A stretch of DNA of 34,614 bases. It comes from Ancylomarina sp. DW003. Its GTDB lineage: Bacteria; Bacteroidota; Bacteroidia; Bacteroidales; Marinifilaceae. A program made the translations under genes and the position numbers. This document shows, piece after piece, positions 6,903-15,363 of this stretch. Location: NCBI RefSeq assembly GCF_029029505.1, contig NZ_JAKJSD010000028.1, forward strand, positions 1 to 34,614. The letters run 5' to 3'. A model generated the notes under the pieces. That model ran no database searches. It saw only the letters and a list, made by a program, of their open reading frames with translations, and was not told the DNA's origin. The first letter of the stretch is position 1. Each line of letters begins with the position of its first letter.

Positions 6903-7796
6903 TTAAAATAAAATTGAAAGTCCTACAGTGCCATAGAAGTTGTTATCTAAATCAAAATCTTCAACCACTTTACTTCCATCATTAAACTCGAATTTACGAG
7001 AGAAAGTGTGACCTCCTGCTAGTTTTAATTTAAAGTGCTTTCCGAATTTCTTTTGCGCTTCTAAGCCCCATCCGAAATTGGTTAATCTGATATTATCAAT
7101 AGGAGTCGATTCGTTTTGATAAACTAAATTGTCACCTAAACGAAGGTTATCACCCGCAATAAATAGTTTACTTCCCAAAGATAGTTTTTCGTTGACTTTA
7201 TAAGTAATGCCAGTGTTTGGGAAACCAAGTTCGTAGGTAAGCTGTTTGTTAGGTTTCCAAGTTAAACTAAAATAAGGGAGTGGTGTTGGGCTACCCAGAG
7301 TATTGGAATACATGGCTCCAATATTCAGATGTAGATTTTTTAATTTGTTTATTGCTTTCCCCAAAAAGATGATGCCCAGAAACTGTAAATCGTTGAATTG
7401 AACATCACCTTCGAAGTTTGATGCCAAAGTTGGAGAAAAAACACCTGTTAATCGCCATTCATTTTTCAAAGGAACACTGGCTCCTATTGAATATGAAAAA
7501 GAATGAAACTGCTCCAATTCAGTTGGTATACCTAGTTCTGCCGAATAATCAATATTCATATTCGCATAAGAAACTGTATGGAAATATAGAGCCCCTTTTT
7601 TAGTTAATTTACGATACAGATTTGCTTTTGCCTCAAATTTACTAAAGGCAATTTTCTGATGGCTACCTGAATCTCCTTCGCCTATATATGAATAATTTAA
7701 AGAGAGATCTTCTTTTTCCATTTGTGCTTGTGCACTAGAAAATACAAATGCAGATATAATGACTGCAAATGTTAATTTAATTGTGAAATTTTTCAT
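6903..7796 (-). CDS. DUF6268-like outer-membrane beta-barrel protein
   Basis: 297 residues with a signal peptide (1-24, ending AQA). The mature protein is made of alternating amphipathic strands with aromatic ends and finishes in a C-terminal strand, FYGTVGLSILF, with the terminal Phe expected of an outer-membrane barrel. The overall pattern (NYSYIGEGDS start, LHLNIGAMYS, YELGFPNTGITYKVNEKLSL, FGKHFKLKLAGGHTFSRKFEF) fits DUF6268 proteins, which have no assigned function. It follows the RND pump gene by 56 bases, with a hairpin between. A role in efflux or envelope function is only suggested by position. Confidence 0.8.
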   Translation of the reverse strand: MKNFTIKLTFAVIISAFVFSSAQAQMEKEDLSLNYSYIGEGDSGSHQKIAFSKFEAKANLYRKLTKKGALYFHTVSYANMNIDYSAELGIPTELEQFHSFSYSIGASVPLKNEWRLTGVFSPTLASNFEGDVQFNDLQFLGIIFLGKAINKLKNLHLNIGAMYSNTLGSPTPLPYFSLTWKPNKQLTYELGFPNTGITYKVNEKLSLGSKLFIAGDNLRLGDNLVYQNESTPIDNIRLTNFGWGLEAQKKFGKHFKLKLAGGHTFSRKFEFNDGSKVVEDFDLDNNFYGTVGLSILF

Positions 7797-7810
7797 TGAA
7801 TGTTATTGTT

Positions 7811-7845
7811 GAGGTAGCCTAGAATTAGACTACCTCTTTTTTTTT
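7811..7845 (+). terminator. Terminator-like hairpin facing against the operon
   Basis: GAGGTAG (7811-7817) pairs with CTACCTC (7830-7836), with a further three inner pairs, and is followed by nine T on the + strand. No rightward gene precedes it. On the - strand, the direction of the genes here, the run is A before the hairpin and there is no U run after it, so it should not stop the operon. It may block antisense transcription or stabilise the end of the pump mRNA. Confidence 0.55.
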
Positions 7846-7852
7846 AAATTGA

Positions 7853-10800
7853 TTATATTTTTAATAAAGCTTTGTTGAATTGATAGCCTTTATAGCTGAC
7901 CTTGTATAGAATACTATAGAAAGCCGGGATAAACACGAGAGTGATTATAGTTCCAAACAAAAGTCCAATCATGATTGCTATCGCCATAGGCTCCCACATT
8001 AATCCGCCACCCAAATACAAAGGCAAAAGCCCAAAAGAGGTTGTGAAAGTGGTTAATATGATGGGACGGAAACGCTGCAAACAGGCTGCTATTACCGCAT
8101 CTTGGGGTGTTCGTTTAAATTTAGTTATCTCAATTTCTATCCTGTCGATGAGAACAATCGCATTATTGATAACAATTCCGGCAAGAGAAATAACACCTAG
8201 AAAACCAAAGAAACTAAAGAAAGAGCGAAATACCATTAAACCAATAACTACCCCGATTACACCCAAAGGAATGGTACTAATGACCATCAAAGTTTTTCGG
8301 AATGAGTTAAACTGAATAATGAGTAAGAGCAAAATGATGAATGCAGATAGAGGTAGATAAGAAATTACGGCACCCATATTATCTGCTGTATTTTTGCTGT
8401 CACCACCTAATTGATATTCATAACCATTTGGCCAATTCTGTGTTTGTTCATCAAGCCATGGAGTAATTACAGCCATTACCTCAGAGGCATTCCCTGTAAC
8501 ATCCAGTTCACTAGAAACATTAACACTTCTAATTAAATCGAGACGTTTAATTTTTGCGTATTGCCATTGTGGAACAATGTTGGCAACCTGCGATAAGGGT
8601 ACCGATCTTCCCGATTGTTGCGAGAAAACATTCATGGTTTCGATAGATTCGTAGCTCTGTTCCTGACTATCGAATCCTCTAAGAAGAATAGGAATGTTTT
8701 TATCGTCCTCGCGATATTCTCCTGTTTGAAAACCATCCAATACCGTTTTTAACGATGTTGCAATATCTTGATTGGTGATACCCGCAATTTGAGCATTATT
8801 CTGGTTAATATCGATGATGAACTTCTTGGTTTTTGGTCCCCAATCATCTTTAACATTCTTTGTTCCTTGGATTTCTGATAGTTTTGATTTTATTTGATCC
8901 GACAATTTAGAAAGGATATCAGGATCTTTACCTGAAACTTTTATTTCGATTGGAGTTCCTGTTCCCCCTGCACCTAGTGCACCCACTTTAATGTCGGCAT
9001 TTGGGAAATGTGAGAAGCAATACTTGTCCAAAAGCGTAATCATCTTATCGTTTACTTCAAATGAACTGGTATTGACCAAAATATGAGCATAGCTTGAATT
9101 GGCCTCATCCTGAGAATATCCCAAATCGTATGAATTTGGTCCTTGCCCTATGAAAGAAGACCAATCGGTAATTCCTTTTAATCTGGAATCGTTAATCAAT
9201 AGATCATCGGCAATGTATTTTTCTATATTTTCAATAATCTCTTCGGTTCGTTCAATTTTTGTACCTAATGGCAAATTAATATCAACAGTAATCATGTTAC
9301 GATCGCTATCGGGAAAAAAGATGAATGGAACAAGCCCAAATCCGTAGAGAGACAAGAAGAAAAGTGCAAAGATTCCTAAAATAACACTGCGTTTGAAATT
9401 CAAGGCTAGCATTATTAGAGATTTATAATAGACTTTTGTGGCATCGAACATCCTATCCATCAAGGCTGGTTTTGTTTCTGCCTTAGGTTTTACCTTCAGG
9501 AAGAAATAACATAGCATTGTAATAGTGGTTAAGGATATGATCCATGAGGAAAGTAAAGCCAATGTGATTACTACAAAAATTGGTCCTGTGATATCACCCA
9601 TAGTTGACTCGGCCATAAAGAATGCAAGGAAAGCAACAGAGGTTGTTAATGTTGATATTAAAAGAGGTATTATTAGTTCTGAACAGGATGAAATAGCTGC
9701 TTCTTTTGCAGAGATCCCTTTTTCCATTTTTACCATGATGGATTCGGAAACTACAATGGCATTATCTACCATCATTCCCAGAGCCATAATCAGAGCCGCC
9801 AATGTTACTTGGTTTAATCCCATACCAATGAGCCCCATTAGCATCAATGTCATAATGGTCACAATAGGAATCAGACTAGCCACAATTAAGCCAGTTCTTA
9901 GACCAAGGAAAATAAGCATCACTAACAGAACAATTACAATAGATTGAATCAAATTGCCGATAAAATTATCAATGCTCTGATCTACATAAGTATCTAAGGA
10001 CGATAGACGTTGTATTTCTAGTCCTATTGGTAAATTTTTATTCCATTTCGATACAACTTTATCTACCTCTTCTCCAAGTTTGATAATATTTGCTCCATCG
10101 ATTAGTGAAATCGACATGGAAATAGCGGGTTGACCATTAACGTGAACGATAGAGGTTGCTGGCTCAATATAGCCTTTTCGAATAGTAGTGATGTCTCGAA
10201 GTTGTACAACTTGCTTACCATCTCCAATAGGAATTAAGGTATTTTCAATATCTTCAAGAGAATTGTAATTTCCTGTTGGTTCTAGTATGATTTTTTCATC
10301 TTCGAGGTTAACTTCTCCGCCCGAATCTAAAATGTTGGTTGATGCAATCGTATTTTGAAGCGAGGTTGAGGTTAGTCCATATTCTTTAAGTTGCGCTTCG
10401 TCGAATTCGATGAAGATACGTTCTTCTTGTGCACCACCAAATTCTACCTTTGCTGCATCATCTAGTTTGATTAAATCATCGCGAAGATCGTCGGCATAAT
10501 CTTTCATCTCTGTATAAGAATAGCCGTCGCTTATTAGACCGACAACAATACCGTAAACCACACCAACGTCGTCGTCATTTAATTTAGGGCTAACACCTTT
10601 TGGTAAGCCTTTAATGTCGTTAAGCTTACGTCTTAGTTTATCCCAAATACTTTGAAGTTGGTCTGGACTGACTTCGTCCTTAAGTTTTACTGAAACAATA
10701 GATAAACCTGTACGCGAGGTACTATTTATTTCTTTTACTTCAGGAATTTCCTGTGCTTTCTTCTCAATTTTATCAGTAACCAAAAGCTCAACTCGCTCGG

Positions 10801-10966
10801 GGCCGGCTCCCGGAAAGGAAGAGATAATTGTTGCAACCCGAACCGTATAAGGAGGCATACTGTCTCTAGGTAAGGATTTGTATAGCGTTAGTCCCATTAT
10901 CACCACTACAGCAAGCAGTGTGAATGTAATACGACTTTTTTCAATTGCGAATTTCGTAAGATTCAT
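7853..10966 (-). CDS. RND efflux pump inner-membrane subunit (AcrB-like)
   Basis: 1037 residues, the full length of an RND transporter. The first membrane helix is at about 12-30, then a large periplasmic loop starting with the SFPGAGPERVE porter motif; helices 2-6 are at about 335-490, a second loop at 550-860, and helices 8-12 at about 868-1025. Helix 4 reads GMMVD401N402AIVV: the first proton-relay Asp is kept but the second (D408 in AcrB) is Asn. In helix 10 the Lys (K940 in AcrB) aligns with N934 (GIVINNAIVLID); the threonine in helix 11 is present (LTTF). This pattern occurs in several non-AcrB branches of RND proteins. The gene starts 24 bases after the adaptor gene. Substrate unknown. 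Confidence 0.93.
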   Translation of the reverse strand: MNLTKFAIEKSRITFTLLAVVVIMGLTLYKSLPRDSMPPYTVRVATIISSFPGAGPERVELLVTDKIEKKAQEIPEVKEINSTSRTGLSIVSVKLKDEVSPDQLQSIWDKLRRKLNDIKGLPKGVSPKLNDDDVGVVYGIVVGLISDGYSYTEMKDYADDLRDDLIKLDDAAKVEFGGAQEERIFIEFDEAQLKEYGLTSTSLQNTIASTNILDSGGEVNLEDEKIILEPTGNYNSLEDIENTLIPIGDGKQVVQLRDITTIRKGYIEPATSIVHVNGQPAISMSISLIDGANIIKLGEEVDKVVSKWNKNLPIGLEIQRLSSLDTYVDQSIDNFIGNLIQSIVIVLLVMLIFLGLRTGLIVASLIPIVTIMTLMLMGLIGMGLNQVTLAALIMALGMMVDNAIVVSESIMVKMEKGISAKEAAISSCSELIIPLLISTLTTSVAFLAFFMAESTMGDITGPIFVVITLALLSSWIISLTTITMLCYFFLKVKPKAETKPALMDRMFDATKVYYKSLIMLALNFKRSVILGIFALFFLSLYGFGLVPFIFFPDSDRNMITVDINLPLGTKIERTEEIIENIEKYIADDLLINDSRLKGITDWSSFIGQGPNSYDLGYSQDEANSSYAHILVNTSSFEVNDKMITLLDKYCFSHFPNADIKVGALGAGGTGTPIEIKVSGKDPDILSKLSDQIKSKLSEIQGTKNVKDDWGPKTKKFIIDINQNNAQIAGITNQDIATSLKTVLDGFQTGEYREDDKNIPILLRGFDSQEQSYESIETMNVFSQQSGRSVPLSQVANIVPQWQYAKIKRLDLIRSVNVSSELDVTGNASEVMAVITPWLDEQTQNWPNGYEYQLGGDSKNTADNMGAVISYLPLSAFIILLLLIIQFNSFRKTLMVISTIPLGVIGVVIGLMVFRSFFSFFGFLGVISLAGIVINNAIVLIDRIEIEITKFKRTPQDAVIAACLQRFRPIILTTFTTSFGLLPLYLGGGLMWEPMAIAIMIGLLFGTIITLVFIPAFYSILYKVSYKGYQFNKALLKI

Positions 10967-10990
10967 ATTTGCCGATTTAAAGTGTTGATA

Positions 10991-12076
10991 TTATTTAAGG
11001 CTAACTTTTTGTCCGTCAAGCAAGGTCTGTAAACCTGCTGTTGCCACAATCTGTCCGGGCTTTAACCCTTTTACAACTTCGAAACCTATAGGCGATAATT
11101 CACCAATAGTAAAGTGTTGCTTTTTGATTAAACCGATCTTTTCACTCTGTTTCTCGATAAGGTAAACAAAGTTTCCTTTGCTATCTTCTCCTACAGCTGA
11201 AATTGGAACAATGAGTACTTCTTGGTTATCTGTTTTAGGAAAGTTAAAGGTGATATTCGCAGCCATTCCTGACTTGACTTCAGTATTCTTACCAAGGAGT
11301 TTAACTCTAACAGGGTAGGTTGCCGATCCACTCTCGATTGAAGGTGCAATTTCATCAACAACACCTTCGAATTTTTTTCCCTGAAGTGCCGGGAATTTAG
11401 CTATCACTTTCATACCCTTATGCACACGATTAATCACATTCTCAGGCATACCCAGGCTAATTTCCATAAAGCTTCCTGCATTTAAAACAGCGATAACACT
11501 ACCAGAACCTACGTTCTCATTATTCTCCACATTTTTTGACGCAATAATACCATTGGCAGGTGCATAGATAATACCATAACCAACTTGCTTTTTCTGGATT
11601 TCAACCGTGCGTTTTTTCGATTCAAAATCAGCTTTGGCAGATGCAAATGATGATTTAGCATTCTCGTAATCACTCAAAGAGGCAGAGCCCTTTTCGAAAA
11701 GTGTTTTAGTACGAGACAGAGTTGATGTGCTTGTGTTTAAATTGGCTTTGGCACTATTCAAAGATGAAATAGATTGTTCTAACGAAAGACGTGCCTCTGA
11801 ATTATCGATTTGAGCCAATAATTCACCTTTTTTTACTTTTTGACCAGCCGAAATATTCAATATTGTTAGAATACCGCTTGTTCTAAAACTTAAATTAATT
11901 TCTTTATCAGACCGAGCTGTTCCATTGAATGATCTAACTTGTCCGATACCTGAATAGCTGATTTCGGCATACTTAACCGGACGTAAATTTTCTTTTTGTA
12001 CAGGCTCTTTTTTATTTGAGCAAGCAGAACTAAATACGACGATGGCTAGGATTAAAGTATAATATATTGTCTTCAT
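10991..12076 (-). CDS. RND efflux periplasmic adaptor (HlyD/MFP family) lipoprotein
   Basis: 361 residues. The N-terminus is a lipoprotein signal with lipobox S-S-A-C19. Domains follow the usual adaptor order: lipoyl half (SGILTILNISAGQKVKKGELLAQID), alpha-helical hairpin about 95-160 (LSRTKTLFEKGSASLSDYENA is the common TolC-facing segment), second lipoyl half (IIYAPANGIIASKNVENNENVGSG), beta-barrel, and membrane-proximal domain ending TAGLQTLLDGQKVSL. It bridges the inner-membrane pump and the outer-membrane channel. It is the middle gene of the three-gene efflux operon (gaps of 27 and 24 bases). Confidence 0.95.
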   Translation of the reverse strand: MKTIYYTLILAIVVFSSACSNKKEPVQKENLRPVKYAEISYSGIGQVRSFNGTARSDKEINLSFRTSGILTILNISAGQKVKKGELLAQIDNSEARLSLEQSISSLNSAKANLNTSTSTLSRTKTLFEKGSASLSDYENAKSSFASAKADFESKKRTVEIQKKQVGYGIIYAPANGIIASKNVENNENVGSGSVIAVLNAGSFMEISLGMPENVINRVHKGMKVIAKFPALQGKKFEGVVDEIAPSIESGSATYPVRVKLLGKNTEVKSGMAANITFNFPKTDNQEVLIVPISAVGEDSKGNFVYLIEKQSEKIGLIKKQHFTIGELSPIGFEVVKGLKPGQIVATAGLQTLLDGQKVSLK

Positions 12077-12103
12077 AATATGATATTTTACAGTAGTGAT
12101 TTC

Positions 12104-14449
12104 TTAGTTAGATTGAACGATTCGTTCTTTAACCTGGTTGACAAAAACTTGATTTTCTTCATCGGAATGGAGGCTAAAGAAATAGGACATGATTCGCTCG
12201 AGTTGTAAAATGCTCAATTGAAAGTTGTAGTCCGCATTGGCTTGTTGCTGTTGAGCTTGAAAATAAGCTTGCTGAGAATCAATTAACGAGGTAATACCAA
12301 TCGCTCCGTTAGAATAGGAAATTTGCATTAGCTCTAAACTCTCTTTAGCGGCCTCGGTTGAAACCTTCGATAGCTCTATGTTTGAAAATTGACTGACGAT
12401 GGAAAGAATGATATCATTCACATTTCTTTTGATTGATACAATGGTTTCATCTTTCTGAATATTCAATTGATCACGTTGTATAAATGACTTTTGTCGGTTT
12501 ATATTTCTCTGATTTTTTTGAAAGATTGGCAGACTCACCTGCACGCCAACATTATAATAGCCGTCAGGCGCCCCCGTAATACCAGTTGGATATGTTGCGC
12601 CCTCACCATCTCTACTAAAAGTATGGTTATATTGGCCTTGCAAGCCGATTGTTGGCAGGAATTTGCTTCTTTGCTGGAGCATTGCTGAACGTTTGCTTGC
12701 ACTAATATTGTGTTGCAATGATTTTAGCTCATGTGCATTCTCAATGGCTTTTTCTTCTATAAGATGAGTGAATCTTTCTCTTAGGAATGGATCATCCAGC
12801 ATATTGAAAAATTTAAAATCGTCTTTATCACCAGGCTTCTTAAAATCGGAATTAAGAACATCAATTTTTAATCCTATTGGGTTGTTTAGAATCTGATTCA
12901 GTTCATTGAATGATTGATTGAGTTGTGTGTAGCTATTGACAATGTTTTGGGTTGCCATAGCCAGTTCACTTTTCCACCTCAAAACATCAGATTTTCCAGT
13001 TTGCCCTGCATCGTATTTTTGCTGAGCTATTTCGTAATTCTGACGTGTAACCCTTAGGTTTTCATCGTTAATTAAAAAGTTTGCCTTGGCAATTAGTGCA
13101 TTGTAGAAGGCTACGCCAGCATTTAAAATGGCATCCTTTTCTTTAGCATTGTAAGTTTCTTTAGTCGCTTCTTTTAGTTCTTTTTGAATCTTGATGTTGG
13201 CACTAGCCTGTTCCGAGAAAATAAGTTGTTCGAATGTAATATTACCCGAAGTACTATATTCAGGATTCGATCCATTCGATACTTTAGCAAGTTCAGGATC
13301 CAAATGCGTTCCGCTTAGCGAAGTTGATAAATCTGGTAAGTATTCACTCTTCGATAGTTTAACTTCTTGATTAGCCAGTTCTATATTTTTCTGTTCTGCT
13401 TTTAGGTTCAAGTTCTGATTCAACACCTGATGAAAAACCTCAGGAAGGGTATATTGCTTTTGAAAAGAAATTTGGTTCGCGTTTCCCACAATATTGGTTC
13501 GTAAAAGAAAACTGTATTTAAGCGGGAAGTTGATTTGAAAAGCCGTTTCGATATTTAGAGATAATTTTGCCTGTAAATCCATATAGATAGGAAGTTGAGC
13601 TAAATTATCACCGTTCACAGCCGATTCAATATTCAATGCAATGCGTCTAAAAAATTGCTCCAGATTATTGACTGGTTGAGAGGTTAAAAGAACTCCATAG
13701 TCAGAAAGATGTTCGTTGATAGAAGTAAAGCTAGGTAAATTTTTCTGGTTGATCTTATTGACCAAACTGATTTGCTCATCTTTATTGAAAAATAGTCCGC
13801 CAGATAGATAAACGGCATCAAGAGATTCTAGTTTGCCATCAACATCATTGGCTTGTTTAATAGGTATAAGAACATATTCTGCTTCAATCGTTTTGAATAT
13901 GTCATTTAGTGTATTCTTAACTGGATATATTTCAGTTAAGTAATCATCGACTATAATCCCAATCTTCTTAAAAGGATATATCTCCTTAAACTGTAATAAA
14001 TCCCTTTTGTACGACTGAGGCGTTAATATATAGGTTAAGTTAGTGATGTTAGAACTAATTTGTCCTTCAGGAAAAGTGATAAAATCGTCGTTGATAACAC
14101 CAAAGAGAATAACAGGTTTCGAAAAAATCTTGTTTTTTCCAATCACAAAATTATTGACTGATCCGAAAGAAAGGATCAGGTCAACATCATCTGATTGAAC
14201 CATGTTTTCATAATTGCTTTTCGCCTTTTCAAGGTTTAGGTCATTCAACAGAATGAAAGAATCTTTGAATACGATATTCGCCGATTGTCCGACAACCGAT
14301 TTGATTTCTTCTTTAAGCTGAAGCAGTATTTGTTCATTTTCAGGAATCAGTTTATCACCTAGAATGGCGATGGTATAATCTTCTTGTTGTTGAGATCGCC
14401 CCAAAAAGGAGGAGAATATCAAAAGAAGTAAGATGAAAGTGTTCTTCAT
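12104..14449 (-). CDS. TolC-family channel fused to an ABC-type substrate-binding domain
   Basis: 781 residues, about 330 more than an ordinary TolC. Residues 1-19 are a signal peptide. Residues 24 to about 320 match the ABC_sub_bind (DUF534-type) periplasmic binding fold: YTIAILGDKLIPENEQ, DLILSFGS, KPVILFGVIND, a hinge-like KKIGIIVDDY, DAVYLSGGLFFNKDE, LPSFTS, and a family-like end LSLNIETAFQINFPL. Residues about 333-770 are an OEP/TolC channel with two repeats: TLPEVFHQVLNQNLNLKAEQ, AQQKYDAGQTGKSDVLRWKSELA, and the second helical pair with ISYSNGAIGITSLIDSQQAYFQAQ. There is no stop or frame break at the junction. It starts the efflux operon and is preceded by 152 bases with regulatory features. 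Confidence 0.9.
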   Translation of the reverse strand: MKNTFILLLLIFSSFLGRSQQQEDYTIAILGDKLIPENEQILLQLKEEIKSVVGQSANIVFKDSFILLNDLNLEKAKSNYENMVQSDDVDLILSFGSVNNFVIGKNKIFSKPVILFGVINDDFITFPEGQISSNITNLTYILTPQSYKRDLLQFKEIYPFKKIGIIVDDYLTEIYPVKNTLNDIFKTIEAEYVLIPIKQANDVDGKLESLDAVYLSGGLFFNKDEQISLVNKINQKNLPSFTSINEHLSDYGVLLTSQPVNNLEQFFRRIALNIESAVNGDNLAQLPIYMDLQAKLSLNIETAFQINFPLKYSFLLRTNIVGNANQISFQKQYTLPEVFHQVLNQNLNLKAEQKNIELANQEVKLSKSEYLPDLSTSLSGTHLDPELAKVSNGSNPEYSTSGNITFEQLIFSEQASANIKIQKELKEATKETYNAKEKDAILNAGVAFYNALIAKANFLINDENLRVTRQNYEIAQQKYDAGQTGKSDVLRWKSELAMATQNIVNSYTQLNQSFNELNQILNNPIGLKIDVLNSDFKKPGDKDDFKFFNMLDDPFLRERFTHLIEEKAIENAHELKSLQHNISASKRSAMLQQRSKFLPTIGLQGQYNHTFSRDGEGATYPTGITGAPDGYYNVGVQVSLPIFQKNQRNINRQKSFIQRDQLNIQKDETIVSIKRNVNDIILSIVSQFSNIELSKVSTEAAKESLELMQISYSNGAIGITSLIDSQQAYFQAQQQQANADYNFQLSILQLERIMSYFFSLHSDEENQVFVNQVKERIVQSN

Positions 14450-14511
14450 GTTAAATACATTTAGAATGTGAAATTGGTTTTCTTGGTAGTCATTTTTTTA
14501 AATTCGCAAGG

Positions 14512-14562
14512 CAAATTTAGAAAGTATTAATATACATTAAATTAAAAAGATACTCAAGTGTC
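14512..14562 (-). promoter_or_regulatory. Promoter and possible LytTR operator of the efflux operon
   Basis: On the - strand TAAATTTG (14519-14512) is a full match to the TAnnTTTG -7 element, 62 bases before the start codon of the fused TolC gene. No TTG lies at the normal -33 distance. Instead an imperfect palindrome, GATACTCAAGTGTC at 14549-14562 (5 of 6 pairs), is centred about 36 bases upstream of the -7 element. A weak promoter with a nearby dyad suits activation by the adjacent LytTR regulator; the link is inference. Confidence 0.45.
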
Positions 14563-14601
14563 TAAATTTATAAGTGAAACATATTAATTAGCGTGTGAAT
14601 T

Positions 14602-15360
14602 TTATTGGTTTAACCATTTTTTGAAATCGGAGGCCTTTGCTCTACTCACAATTAAATCTCCATCAAAACTTGGTTCTGTTTTTATTTTTAGTTTGCCATT
14701 GAAATAGTAATCGATTCTTGTAATTGTGTTTCTTTGCAAGATGAATTGACGGTTGATACGATAAAAATCAACAGGATTTAAATCATCTTCAAGTTGTTCC
14801 ATTGTATGAGTAATGATATAGGTTTTACCTTCGGTTGTCGTACCTTTTACAATTCCATTATCAATAAAGAAACCTGATAAGTCAGAAGTAGCTATCGGAT
14901 ATAAGGCTTCTTTATACTGAACTAGAAAAGTTGTTTTATAGGTTTTAGCAGTTTGAGTAAACTCTTGATATAAATTATGAAATAGGTCTTGATTAGATAT
15001 CTGTTCTTTTTGGCTTTTAAACTTGTTTATAGCTTGTTCAATTTCGTCTTTTACTAGTGGCTTTAGAATGTAATCGATGCTATTTACCTTAAAGGCTTTT
15101 ATGGCATATTGGTCGTAAGCCGTCGTAAAAATAACGGGGCTCTTAAGTTCAACATCCTTAAATATTTCAAAGGATATTCCATCAGCTAAATGGATATCCA
15201 TAAATATGAGATCGAAATTCTGATGCTTCTTGAAAAATTCAATGGACTTATGAACCGAATCTATTCTTGTAATAATCTCAATTTTAGGATCAATTTCAGA
15301 TAATAGGGAGCATAGGTGTTCGCAAGCCTCTGATTCGTCTTCTATAATAACGACACGCAT
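14602..15360 (-). CDS. LytTR-family response regulator
   Basis: 252 residues. The receiver domain (1 to about 115) has the acidic pair E7-D8, phosphorylation site D55 (LIFMDIHLADG), T79/T80 and K100 (DYILKPL). A linker of about 30 residues leads to a LytTR DNA-binding domain at about 145-250 (DFYRINRQFILQRNTITRID, KLKIKTEPSFDGDLIVSRAKASDFKKWL). It is transcribed with the LytS-type kinase, starting three bases after the kinase stop codon. The nearest downstream genes are the efflux operon on the same strand, which is the likely target. Confidence 0.95.
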   Translation of the reverse strand: MRVVIIEDESEACEHLCSLLSEIDPKIEIITRIDSVHKSIEFFKKHQNFDLIFMDIHLADGISFEIFKDVELKSPVIFTTAYDQYAIKAFKVNSIDYILKPLVKDEIEQAINKFKSQKEQISNQDLFHNLYQEFTQTAKTYKTTFLVQYKEALYPIATSDLSGFFIDNGIVKGTTTEGKTYIITHTMEQLEDDLNPVDFYRINRQFILQRNTITRIDYYFNGKLKIKTEPSFDGDLIVSRAKASDFKKWLNQ

Positions 15361-15363
15361 AAT

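Noticed and set aside
7941-8315. 124-codon + strand frame antisense to the end of the RND gene
   Set aside because: Low-complexity translation rich in Ile, Met, Lys and Pro, mirrored from membrane helices of the pump; no promoter or family pattern.
9525-9947. 140-codon frame on the + strand inside the RND pump gene
   Set aside because: It lies fully antisense to a conserved membrane region of a clear full-length RND protein and shows no family signature of its own.
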